DNA of 64,000 bases from positions 43,165,380 to 43,229,379 of the forward strand of contig CM046303.1 in the NCBI GenBank assembly GCA_025267735.1. The letters run 5' to 3'. Under the pieces are notes generated by a model. The model had not been told where the DNA came from. It was given only the letters and a program-made list of their open reading frames with translations, and made no database searches. This DNA comes from Mactra quadrangularis (Eukaryota; Mollusca; Bivalvia; Venerida; Mactridae). Positions 30,421 to 42,500 of the stretch are shown here, piece by piece (position 1 is the first letter of the stretch; the number at the start of each line of letters is the position of its first letter). The position numbers and the translations under genes were made by a program.

Positions 30421-30716
30421 CGTAAATTAAGGGGGGGGTCCAAACTTTTTCCATGGGGGGAGTCTAAACTTTTTTCTAGGGGGGGGGGGGGGGAGTTCAA
30501 ACATTCGAACCACAAGCTCAGCATACACTGTTTCCAGAATAACGTAACATATAGAAAATAAAAACTATATAACTATTAGATCTATGTTACACACGCTTCA
30601 TGCTACTTTAGAATGGTTTACAGTAAATGAAAATACACTCGTGGACAGGTACATTTAGGAAATTTCAGGGGGGTCCGGACCCCCCCCCCCCCGTCCCCCC
30701 GCTAGATCCACCTATG
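30421..30716. mobile_element. GGCGGATCCAGG-family element with G and C runs
   Basis: Contains AGGGGGGGGTCCAAAC and AGTCTAAACTTTTTTCTAGG units, a G15 run (30479-30493), and near the other end GTCCGGAC with a C13 run and CGCTAGATCCACCTATGCAC, the terminus shared with the other members. No transposase frame. Confidence 0.6.
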
Positions 30717-33700
30717 CACCCGAATACCGTTCATAAAAATATTCAAATTTTCAACACTCATCACCTGTTAGCAAATGTGTACATGTACTTTCGAAAATAA
30801 AGAGCCCCATAGTCTATAGCAGAGCTCAAACCAACGACACTATACATGAGATACTATGTCTCTAGTGATTTTCACACAGGCGGCCCGGGTTCGATTCTCG
30901 GCACCGGAACTACTTTTACGTTCGCTCGAAACCATTTTTGGGATATTGGCGAGCATAAAGAAACACACTTCAGATCAGATTTAAAGAAAAATCAGAGGTT
31001 GTATACATTGCCGAATAAATGCGATGATAAACAATGTTCATTCTATATAAGGAACACGAAGATGAACTTTAATTATGTCTTATAAATAGATAAATCGTCC
31101 AAAATCTAGTTCAAATACAGTCGCAAATATGATTAAATATTTTTTACAGGCAGAGATTCCGATTTCAAAATAAATCATATTGAAACTAATTTAAATTCAT
31201 AAGTTTAATATTGATATTTTTAAATTCCTGGAGGGACAGTTCGACCCCCACCCCCTCCCGCTGAAACCGGGCTTTAATTAACCGAATTAGAGTCTATTTG
31301 TCAGTCCGCAGAGCATTGAACGAATTAATGCCCATCTGTCAGTTGTGAACTTAATAATATTCAACAATATATGTACAACAAGCACGTGATGCCTTAAGAA
31401 ATGTCCACAAAAAACACAGGTGTAAACAATGTTCAAATGTTGAATAAGACGATTGACAAAAATCGGTAGCATAATATTATTCAAAAAGTACAAAAAGTAA
31501 CCAAAACAAATTTTAACCAGTCCAGTAAACACGAATAGTTTAATTTTTCATTGACCTTGATTTTTTCGGGCAATGGCCCAATTGTCTCATGAATGCGAAT
31601 TATTGTACCACAGGAACTTGAAATACTTTTGTTATTGTGACAAATACGTACAATGTTGTAAACCAGTTCAGTTTAAATGAGCATAAAGAAAAATCTATCT
31701 GTTATAGTTCTGTCTTGATCCATTTAGGGCAAGTGTAGGTTACATGCACTCTAGAATCTGGTTAAAACTCCTAGTGGCGATTATTTTGCCACTGTTCGTT
31801 CCAAGGCGGAAGCCCTTACAGGTTTCTGTTTTCGTTATTTCTTTTTGGTGTCCCCTTAATAACAAAATTTCAACAATCTTAAAACACCCCCGGCCTCTTT
31901 GCCTTTCGGTTTAGTTGAAGGTAAGTGTTGTTTTGCTGTTGTTGCTCCAGATATGTTTGCATACGCCTTAAAATTGCCATATATAATTTACCTTAGTCTT
32001 GCCGAGTAGGAAAATTTAACTCAGTCTATGAATAAAACATTAAAATATTCAACTACATAACATGTCCGGTATATTTCCAGCATACTTGCACGTTTTTTTA
32101 ATCAGGTCGTGTATGTACAATCTCTGATCTACAATTAAACATTTTCCTCGACCGATTTTTTAGTTAGTTTGGAGAATTTTAAACTTGGTACGCACAGTTG
32201 GCCACTAGGAAATTCATTACCAATACTCACGTCAGTAACACATGCAGTCGGTACAGTCTCGATCGGCAAAAGACTTTTATAATAATTGTATATACCGTGT
32301 CGATTACCTTTGATTAGTAATGACATTTGGTGGACATTTGATTGGATCATCTTTTTTGGTCCATTTTTGACATGGGTTGCCCAGGTCTTGGAAAGCAAAA
32401 CTTTTGAAACGTATAACAAAATTATCGCGGACTATTACATTTGGTTATGTGCAGTCAGATTTAGCGCATTGATATGCAGTTAGGTTAACACCTACGCGAG
32501 AAAAACAAGTCTCAATGTTAACATGATCGGACAGTATTTAGCAATCTTGTTTTCAATTAACAATACATAAATACAATTTCCATGTGTTATCCCTATTGAT
32601 CTGCTAAGATATGTGTAGAATGCCCTTATACATTGACAAAATATTATGAATGAAATAATCGTAACAATCATTCTTCTACAATGTAAATGCATGGGTTTAT
32701 AGGCAAATGATCTACGACGCCGATTCGCCTGTGAAATGGTCTATGTTACAGTTATTTATTTGATTAAAAGCCATGATAAATTCTTACAAAATGTGATATT
32801 TGTTATTATTTTAATAGCCCTACATATTACATGTATAGAAAATCATTTTGTGTGGATTAGAATAATAGAACAACTTTCTGCTGCAAAAATATAAATGAAA
32901 ACATTTACCCATTCGGGCTGGTTATGCCCTTCAAGGAAAAAAATGATAATAATGTCATTTTTTCTTCATTTATAAGGTACTGTATATGGAGCAATTATCG
33001 GGAAAGGTAGGTCAGTACTGGTTATACTAGACAAGGGTCCAGGAAAATTAGGTTAGGTGAGATGAACGACGAAAATGAGCATGACCATAGTATTGTACAT
33101 AGGATAGGAAAATCTTCATAATTAACCAGATCGAACTGAGACATGTATACATGTCTCTGGTTCGAAAAAAACACAACTAGATAGCTTTTACAAGGGGATT
33201 CCCCCATGTTAAGTCACCGGGGCTGTAGCAAATCCTCATTTCATTCTACCGCGGAGGAATATAATATGCCGCGCATGTACAATTATAAAGGGATAATTAC
33301 TTTTGCAATTAGATTAGTCCACGTTACGTGTTAACACACAGACGATGCAGTTTTCAATTTAATCGGTTAATTAATGCAAGGGCAAATAATTTCCCTTGTA
33401 TCGCTACCGTTTGTTGTAAATGTATAACTCTGTGCTCCTATATTCCATCAATTAAAACCACATATCCACCAGCGCTATAAGCGCTTTGATTAATGTAAAT
33501 GTAGCTACAAATGATGCATATCATTTAAGAAATCACCAGAAACTTTAAAGTAGCATTATCTTGATGAATACTCTAAAAAATTGAATATTAGTGCGAATTC
33601 ACACATGACTGTAAGCGATGTTCCTAACAATTACATTGATGTATCATTTTTCTTGGTCTTGATGTATTGCCGGAATACATGCAGTGGTGTAGTAAGCTAT

Positions 33701-34597
33701 TTCACATGTTGGCTAATACATATTCAAGTGTGAGACAAATTTTGTCCTTTGGGAAAACATTAGATCAGTAATTTTCCCAGTCTGCTTTACTTCTAATTGC
33801 ATTACTTAAGAATTATTGAGGACTAAGCCCTTACTAGCCTCCCCCCTGTTCCTATGCCTCGGCAATGACGTAAAACAGAAAAAATGAAATAAAAACTTAC
33901 AAAATTGCCTTTTGGCATTATTTGCGAAACTGTAGATAATTGCAGGCACAGTTCCTATGGAAAATCTATAATTGTTTGACTCTATGACTCGTCTCCAAGA
34001 TACATTTGGTTCCGCTCATGTAATGTGACTAAACTGAATGGTATGATACATGTATCCCTGTTGTCTTGTGCTTTACGCAGATTATAATTATGCATTCATA
34101 GACCAAAATTTGTTTATAAATTATACTCAGTGTAGTGCCTGTATATTAGTGTAGCTACGCTCAAAATTAGCGTCCGGCTAGATCCTAATCCGCTCAATTA
34201 AGCCACTAATCATACGTACGTGTATACACGTGCTCGTCACCTTTGGTTACGCCCCTGAACGTGAACCGCGCACAGACAGTGATTAGCTTAGTTCAAAATC
34301 AAGTGCGGCATTGACAGGGTCTAAACCATTGATCTATGAGCCAGACTTTGATGGAATTTTCCATTTCCATTAGCCCGCATGTCTTTCACTGTCTATATTA
34401 AGAATTGGAATTTTCATGACATCTGAAAAAAACATTGAAAATATAATTTAATATAATAATTATTAATATTTAAATTTAGATCTATTTTGGTGACCAGTCC
34501 ACCTTTTGACATTTTGGACTTACAATCGCTCTAAATAAAAAACAAATTACACGCCACTTTTGTGAAACAGACCGTAAAATATTAGTAAAGATTCTAA
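30717..34597. other. intergenic, largely unassigned
   Basis: No exon supported. A B-box-like GGGTTCGATTCTCGG at 30888-30902 lacks an A box. A partial SINE body lies at 33003-33066. Open frames near 32135-32483 on both strands have no recognisable domain. Confidence 0.4.
33003..33066 (+). mobile_element. SINE family 1 fragment
   Basis: AAAGGTAGGTCAGTACTGGT, then AGACAAGGGTCCAGGAAAAT and TAGGTTAGGTG match the body of family 1. Confidence 0.65.
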
Positions 34598-34803
34598 TAG
34601 ACTTAATTCGGAACTCAAATTTGTGGGTTTTTCCGTCCGTGCGATGTAGGTACAAACAAAGTTTGTTACACATTATTGATGAAAATCACGAAATATGGAT
34701 TAAATCCTATTGTTCTTTGTACACGTGTTTTCATTGTAACAGTGAAAGTTTGTTTGTACCTACATGGAAAAACCCAAATATTTGAATTCCGGATAAAGTC
34801 TAT
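34598..34803. mobile_element. MITE-like element with about 70-bp inverted repeats
   Basis: Arms 34598-34668 and 34735-34803 pair through TAGACTTAATTCGGAACTCA, GGGTTTTTCC and TGTAGGTACAAACAAA. Moderate divergence between arms. Confidence 0.7.
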
Positions 34804-36467
34804 TCACAGAGTGAGTCGTTTTTTTAAACACAATGTTGAAAACGTGATGTAAAATTTCCAAGATCCTGTGATCATCTATTGTCGTTGAAAAAAATCCACT
34901 CCACAGTTGATATCATGCGTTTAGCTGACCTTGTGGTTTGTGGATAAAAATAGCAACACCGGTTCAGTCCAGATTTATCAAGTGTTCATTGGTTCGTTCC
35001 TAACAGTTGTGAATAGTAAACATAGTACGCTAGTAGAAGCAGTTCAAGTCGGTCGCGAAAAACCAAGACGTACACATTTGGCCAGCTTGTTTGAGCTGTG
35101 CCTCTTTCTAAAGTATTCATTGTGTATTGACATTGTACGTTTTAGGAAGCACGCGGCAAGGGCTGTAGTGTTTTCTTTCTCTTTTTTGTTTTTAATCATG
35201 TTTTAAACGAGCGATCCAGGGGTAGGTGCCCCTGACCGTTTAAGGACCATCTAGCACATTTCAACTGATTCAAAACATTCCAAGGAAAATTCTGTGTTAA
35301 TAAAATCGAATTATCGGAAAGCAATGGAATCGACTATTTTAACAGTAAGTCTTCTAAATTATTCATATTGACTAGACATGTAAACAATTGAGTTGCCTCC
35401 CTTTCTTAACTTGGGTGCGCTCATGCATACATCACGCGAGGGACATGTTTGTGGGTTGTGAAAAGAAATCAACAGGCACTTGTAACATGTACAAATATGA
35501 ATTGGTGTTTTAACTTTTAGTGTTTTTTATTGTTTACTGACATAGTAATTGGATATTAATTATGTAAACCAGTTATTACTTGTGTTAGCTTGTTGTGGCT
35601 AACTGTTGATGGCTGTCAAGGACGTGCTTGTAGAATTCCATACTGCTAATGTGATACCTGATGAAGCCAATGAAACGAAATTGGCCAAAAGAACGGTATA
35701 TATGAGTGTTGTAGACTTTATTAACTTAGAATAGTGTTTGTTTTGTTTGATTGCTGAATAGTTTGTCACTTTCTCATAAATTATTCACTGGCTGTCAGTG
35801 TCTAGGAATTGGGAAATTATTGATCTAGCTATGATGCAATACCAGTAATGGCCTACTGAACTTATAATTACCATAGGCATAGTCTAGATTAAGACGTAGT
35901 ACTAAACTACTATGGTTTACTTAACATACATCGTGGGTTTAGCACATAGCAGATTTGACTCACTCTTCTTATATTGAGTAACTCAATATAAGAAAAGAGT
36001 GAGTTACGTCCGTTTTGCACTAAACCTGCGATATGTCTTAAACTTAAAGTCCAAGACTGACCACTGTGTTTTAGCGAATCACCAACTGACCATAATGTTT
36101 CAGCGTTAGTGGCATGGGTGTTGAGACTAATGTCTGTAATGAGATTACTACACCATAATATGTTATAAAATCACACCAATGTTATGATTATGCTATACTT
36201 ACTTTAGTATTAGCTATTGGGACTTAATTCCAATATACTCCCATAGTCACCTGTAGGGTATAAATAGTGTTTTCACTTGGTTCCAATTTGAGTGCTCAAG
36301 AAAACATTCATCTGATTGCATTGTGACATTTGTGTGTCTGTGTCTCAGACTTGAAGAGGATTTTGCATTATTTCGACATAGAGCAGAAATTCAAATAACT
36401 TGTATATTTTGAATAAATATATTAAGTTATTTATTGACTTGTTTTTGATTTTTATTCAAATATTTTG
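34804..36467 (+). promoter_or_regulatory. 5' region of SLC25A38 with candidate non-coding leader exon
   Basis: A consensus donor GTAAGT at 35345 and a pyrimidine-rich acceptor ending at 36348 could join a leader exon to the coding start. The possible leader contains a 5-codon upstream frame (ATG at 35325, stop TAA at 35340). No TATA box is convincing. A long hairpin (35926-36036) and AT-rich DNA fill the rest. Confidence 0.3.
35926..36036. mobile_element. long near-perfect hairpin, about 55-bp arms
   Basis: ATCGTGGGTTTAGCACATAG...CACTCTTCTTATATTGAG is followed at once by CTCAATATAAGAAAAGAGTG...GCACTAAACCTGCGAT. Almost no loop. It is probably a foldback MITE just upstream of SLC25A38. Confidence 0.75.
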
Positions 36468-36515
36468 ATGTCTCAAAAAATATTCCATTGCGTTCGTGAT
36501 GTTAATATAACTAAG
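36468..36515 (+). CDS. SLC25A38: SLC25A38 exon 1 (start)
   Basis: Encodes [16 protein letters not shown] and ends AAG then GTAAGA, phase 0. An in-frame TGA lies 11 codons upstream, so the ATG is the first possible in this exon. The N-terminus is poorly conserved in this family, so this exon rests on splice phase, donor quality and length. Confidence 0.7.
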
Positions 36516-39500
36516 GTAAGATTATCAAATTTGATATTTGTGGTTTTGTGAATTGAATTTCAACTAGTTGTGGTCTGGTTTCCCCGGACAACTACTTTTT
36601 AGTTCAGCAAACAAAAATCTACAAACAAGATATAGTGCTTGCTACTAAATTATTATCGGAAGAAGAAGTCCTGTTTGGGCAACCACTATATCCTAATTTC
36701 GTAAACTGGTCTTAAGAATGAAATAATCACTGTTTTGAGTTAAAAATCTAACCACAAAGCTGAATGATATTATACAGAACTGGTCAAATATGAACACAAA
36801 AATCATACCATATTATCATGGTGTAGTTGAATTTAATGAATATAGAAATATTTCATGAGAATTGCTGAAATTTTCATTTTTTCTCTTTTCAGTCACCTGT
36901 TATTAAATCTTTTCTTGCTGGTTCCCTGAGTGGAACATGTTCTACACTTTTGTTCCAACCATTAGATTTGGTTAAGACTCGAGTACAATCTTCAATAACT
37001 GTTAGTGGGTAAGTATTGATTAAACGAATGAAAGATCTATACAGTTTACAAGTAGTTCATCTTCGGAACTTGAATTATTTTGAATTTTTCAGCTAAATAC
37101 AGTTTGTTTGTACTGGATGCATCCATGCAGAACCAAGTGAATTTACCATCGTTGTTGTAAAATATGCAACACATAATAAATCCTCTCGTTCTGTGTACTC
37201 TTATTTGTTCAACTTTGTTCCACTTGGTTACATCCTGCACAAAGTTTTTTCAGCTGGAAAAACCACAATCTTGAGTTTTAAATCAAGTCTGTACTATATA
37301 TATTGTATGAGTGTGAAATAATATTGATTTTTTATAAGTAATATAAGCGGGTTTAATGCTGTGTCAACACAATTTAGATTATTTTACAATGACCAGGACA
37401 CCTAACCTAGCTTTCCTGGAACTCTGTCAATAACCAGTACTTGCCATGCCTTGCACAAAGGTTGACAAATTATGACATTTTTGACATAATATAATTAATA
37501 CTACATCACTCTTACAGTTGTATTGCAATATTGTGACATCTTATGATTTTATATTCAGTTAACATAAGAAAAATTAATGTAGTCTGTTCTGAATAGAATA
37601 TCTTTTCAGGCTCATATCCAATTCATTATTTTTCATTTGGTTCAAATTTTAAGAATCTAGTATATACATACATACTATGTGTGTTTTGTTACAGAGCTCG
37701 TCCAGTTGGTATGATTACCATTGTTAACAATGTTGTTCAACAAGATAAAGTCATAGGATTATGGAGAGGACTTGCTCCTGTAAGTATATATAATTTATAA
37801 TAATTTATATATTAGGAAGTTTATAATTTATATCAAGCAATATTTCTAATGGAAGATTAAGACCTTGGTTCAATTTGATGGAACAATTCTAAGATCTAGC
37901 CCATTTATGTAATTTTCACTGGCTTGAATAAATATTTCACAAGTCTCAGGCTTCTGACTTATGGATCAAGGTTAAGCCAATTTTTTGTCAGTCATGACGG
38001 ATAATGGAAACCCATCAGGCCATCTGACACTGTCAAATAATCTCATAAACAGGGTTCTTACTAGGAGTCCAGTACTCCCTTAGGCTTTACTAAGAAAAGT
38101 AGAAGTCCCACAGCCAAAAGTTTATGTAGAACTATTAAAATCATTTTGAATAAACAGATCTATAGATGTAGCTCAAAGTTTTGTTTATTATTTAATGTTG
38201 ACGTCTTGGCATTGTCTGATACTCACTTTGAAAATTTAATTTCAATTCTTTTGTCTCGTATTTATTTAGTTATGGACTTTTGTAGAGGAAAATGAGTACT
38301 TATTATTTAGTCTCAAAGTTTTCGCCACATCAAAATACTTATTAAACATTGATTTTCATTTTTTCAGTCAATTTCACGATGTGTTCCTGGTATTGGAATA
38401 TATTTTTCCACCATACATTATTTGAAAGGAACATTTGAACACTCAAAGAAACCATTAGAAGCAATGCTTATTGGAGGCACTGCAAGATCTGTTGCCGTAG
38501 TAACCATGTTACCATTCACAGTTCTTAAAACTAGATACGAGGTATGTTTTATTTTAGTACTTTTGCTCTCTTGTCAAATTTTCATTTGTCAGTGCAAACC
38601 TAGTCTACACCCTTCTTTATTGTTATGTAGTTAAACTAGTTTTGCATGACCCATCTAAATGTATACATTGAGGGTTGCCCACAAGACTGTAGTAAGTGCA
38701 TTGTATTAAAGAGTGAGTTACTACAGTCTTGAGTCAACCCTTGACATGTATGTATTGTAAATCAATGTTTTTGGCCTAGTGGGTTAAGGCCCATCTCTTT
38801 TGATCACTGTAACCACTGGACGATTAAATGGTTATAGATCATAATTTGGAGACTTTTCATAGTACATGTCTCTTTATGTAAGAAAGTTAGTTTTTGCTTC
38901 ACAGTGCGTTTATTGCAGATCTATTAACTTTATCTTACCTAGAATATGTTGTCAATGACTACAATAATAATTAGGCTTTTCAAAATATTTAAGTTTATAA
39001 TGGAATGACTGTTCTACTCGAATCCACTGAAATGAAAGAATGACACTTATATTGTAAAATATTATTATAATTCTAAAGCTTAATATAACTGGGCACTTTC
39101 TGCCTTCTTGTTTCTTTGAAACACCAATCTTTTCGATATGACCTTTCCGCCTTTTTTTGCCTTCCTACCCCTTGGTTTCTAAATTAATCACTTATATATA
39201 AAGTCAACTGATATCTTGTTTATGTATTTTAGAGTGGAGAATTTCACTATAAAAATATGTACAGAGGATTGAGGCTTATATATACATCTGAAGGCGTGAG
39301 AGGTAACTAGTTCCCTTATAGATTTTGAATTATTGATTGTTTCTATGACTTTCAATCTTCAATATTGAATTTATGTGGGAGGAACTTGGCAAGTTATCGT
39401 TTAAGAGCTAGTTGCGTATTGATCCATCCTTCAAAAATCAATCAAGCTTGGAATTCTTCCTCATTGTTACTTCAATCCAAATTCCAGCTCATTGTTTTCA

Positions 39501-42500
39501 TTGTAGAAGAAACTTTCTAATTGCTTTGTACTGGTTGACCAGGAAATGGCCTTGTGAGTATTAAGAAACATAAATATTATGTCATATTTTGTTTCACAAT
39601 GGAGCTGTAAATAATGTGTTTACTGCATAAACAAAGTTATAATTAACTTGATATGACTTCATTTACTGACTATTTATCTAAGGTTTTAAAATAGTTTGAC
39701 ACTTTTAGTATAGACATTGTTGTGCACAAGGAGTTTAAACTAAAAAGCATGTGACAATATCTAGTTTTGACTTGGTCTATAATTCATAATTCATGACAAA
39801 AATAACCATTTATTATTAGGAAACATCCAAATTTAGACTAAAGTTTGGAAAGCTTCCAATTGGCTGTTCACATACAATAGAGCTTACGTTTGAAAATGTG
39901 TCATTCTTGCCTAATATAGCATTGTTTTCATTAATTTATTGTTGCATTGTTCTCATTTATTTGCTACTGAGGTAAATGTCAACATAAATAATGGTAAAAA
40001 ATATATGATATATGAAATATTTGTAAGCTTTGCTTATGAATTCATAAATACATTGCCTACATTTATCTGTGATGGCATCTACAGGTCTCCTGTTGTGTTT
40101 ATAATAATATTGTTTATCTTTTACGAATATGATAAACAAGTTTTAATGCGGCTGCCATTTTTTTCTTAAAAAATTCTAGATCAGTAGTCAGAATTATTGT
40201 TGTATCATACAGTGTAAAATTATCAACTAGCTTGAGTATAACATGAACTAAGTAAATTTCACTAGCTGAACAGTACCCAACATTAAAGGTAGTCTTATTG
40301 CCCCTGACAACCTATATTTGGGTTTTGGCTGCCTGTTACTGCTATTGAAGATATGGTTCAGACAACTTGAAAATATAGCTGGCTGTACACTTGGGCTTGC
40401 AACCCAGTTTGAAAATTAGTCGAGCCCTGCTGAATCAATTTGAATTTGTCCTTGGCTATTATTATTAAATTTTGAAAACAGAAGCAAATGCACATTTAGA
40501 AGTGCTTGATCTTTATAGAATTTTATAGACATCATCATAGATCACTCATAAAATTTGTTGACATCACCCGGTTTTGCCCGGAAGTTTAACAGCAAGCTTT
40601 TTGGGGAATTCTACCTTAGTTAATACTTAATTCAGTATTTTGTGAGTAGGTTTTCAGTATTTTCAAAACTTTCAACTTCCACACATGAAATAGTGTTATA
40701 TGTTTTTAATGCTGTATTAAACTTAGTTTTATTTTATATTTATAGGTCTGTTCAGTGGTATAGCACCAACGTTACTCAGGGATGTTCCATTTTCTGGTCT
40801 GTACTACATGTTTTATACACAATTAAAACAGTTATCTATATTAAGTAAGTACTTCATTTAATGATATTGTTTTTAATGACTCATCATTATTGAGTTCGTC
40901 TTTAATCTCCATTGATATTTCATCTCTATATAGACTTTCATAGTACTTTGTCCATTTATGAGGTCAAGCATAGGTCATTTATTGGTCAAATTGGGTCAGT
41001 CTGTCACTAGATAAAGGCATGATCAAAACTGATACAACTTTTATCTGGTCATAACCTGTACTTGTGTAATTTAAGTCTTAACAGGGCCTCTTTTAAAAAT
41101 GTGTTTACATACATCCATGCTTTGTTTGAACTAGTGATATGAAAAAAAATCTGTATGAAATCACTTTAGGTTATGTGTCTAAGTCTACTTTCTACAAATT
41201 TTCACAGATTTATGTAAGTAAGTAAAATCACAGCAGGCATTTGATCTCAAGATCTGAATTGTTTTCATTGAGCTTATTCTAATCAACTCTTACATGCTGT
41301 TTCCATTGGACTGGTCACTTCTTTACATGAAGAGGAAAGCATATTTTCTTTAGATTTGAAGGGAGTGTTGTTTACCTGTCTTTGTCAGAGAGTACTGGTT
41401 AGAAATCCTGGGAAAGCAGCCTTTCTTTCTTTACAGCTTAGCCTTTGTGGTGCAGTGAATGAGGTAGCTGACTTCATATCACTTAGAGTTGTGGGTTCTA
41501 GATTAGCTAGCATAGCTATACATTGTGTATATATAAGTTAATTTTTAGAAAAAACATTCAGTTTAATATGTACTGAAAATCAGATAAAAATCTAAAATTG
41601 ACACATCCTAGCAATAATAGTTAGATGAACTTATTGACTTTGCTGATAAAACTTTGTCATAAAAATTACAAAAGCTTAAATAATTCAATAGAGAGTTTAT
41701 TTGAAATATAATTGTTAATTTGATTGTAGATTCAGTTCCTGACTCAAGACTTCCTATGTTTCACTTCACCTGTGGTGTAACAGCAGGTATAATGGCTTCA
41801 ATGATAACACAGCCTGCTGATGTGATAAAAACTCATATGCAATTATATCCTCAAAAATATCGTCATCTTAGTAATGCTGTCAAGTTTGTTTTTGAGGTAA
41901 GATCATTAAAAACTTTTCTTACCCTACCTGGTTAGCCCAGTCTGTAGTGCATCTGAGTTCATGATTTTTTAAGTCCTCTTGAATTTTCTAAAACTACGAC
42001 AGTCTACAAATTAGTGGGTGCCTGGTTGCTCAGGACAACTGCTTTTTAGTTAGGGTACCAACAATTTTTTGGGCAACCAAAAGTCTACAAACAAGATAAA
42101 GTGCATGCTACTACGATGATCTACTCAGACAACCACTTTGATATTCTAATTTGTAGTTTGTATGGTGAAACATCATGATAAATGGGTGAAAATTACTTTT
42201 TTATCAAGATCACACCAATTAATTACTAATCTGATTAAAACCCGATCTAAACTTTTACCGCTGGCATACTTGCTAATTTAGATCTGGCCTTTTCCAAACG
42301 AAGGTCACGTTTAAATGACCTTTTCTCATCATAATATTCATGACGAAATTGTTATGATACATAACTTGTTTACATCTTCTACGTCATGCAATTGGAAATG
42401 AGCCACCCAATCGCAGACTGTGAATAATACCGCTGTTAAATTTGCATGAAAACCTTGATCTAAAAATAGAAATTACGAAATCAAAATGTGATTAATAGTG

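Noticed and set aside
32135..32483. Open frames on both strands, one with hydrophobic stretches
   Set aside because: No conserved motif or neighbouring exon. Likely chance in AT-rich DNA.
34931..35206. 91-codon open frame before SLC25A38
   Set aside because: No domain, and it overlaps the probable promoter or leader region.
35325..35342. ATG near a consensus donor as the SLC25A38 start
   Set aside because: The frame stops at TAA before the donor. The ATG at 36468 splices in phase.
41356..41541. 61-codon open frame in SLC25A38 intron 6
   Set aside because: It lies within an intron whose flanking exons join in phase, and has no carrier motif.
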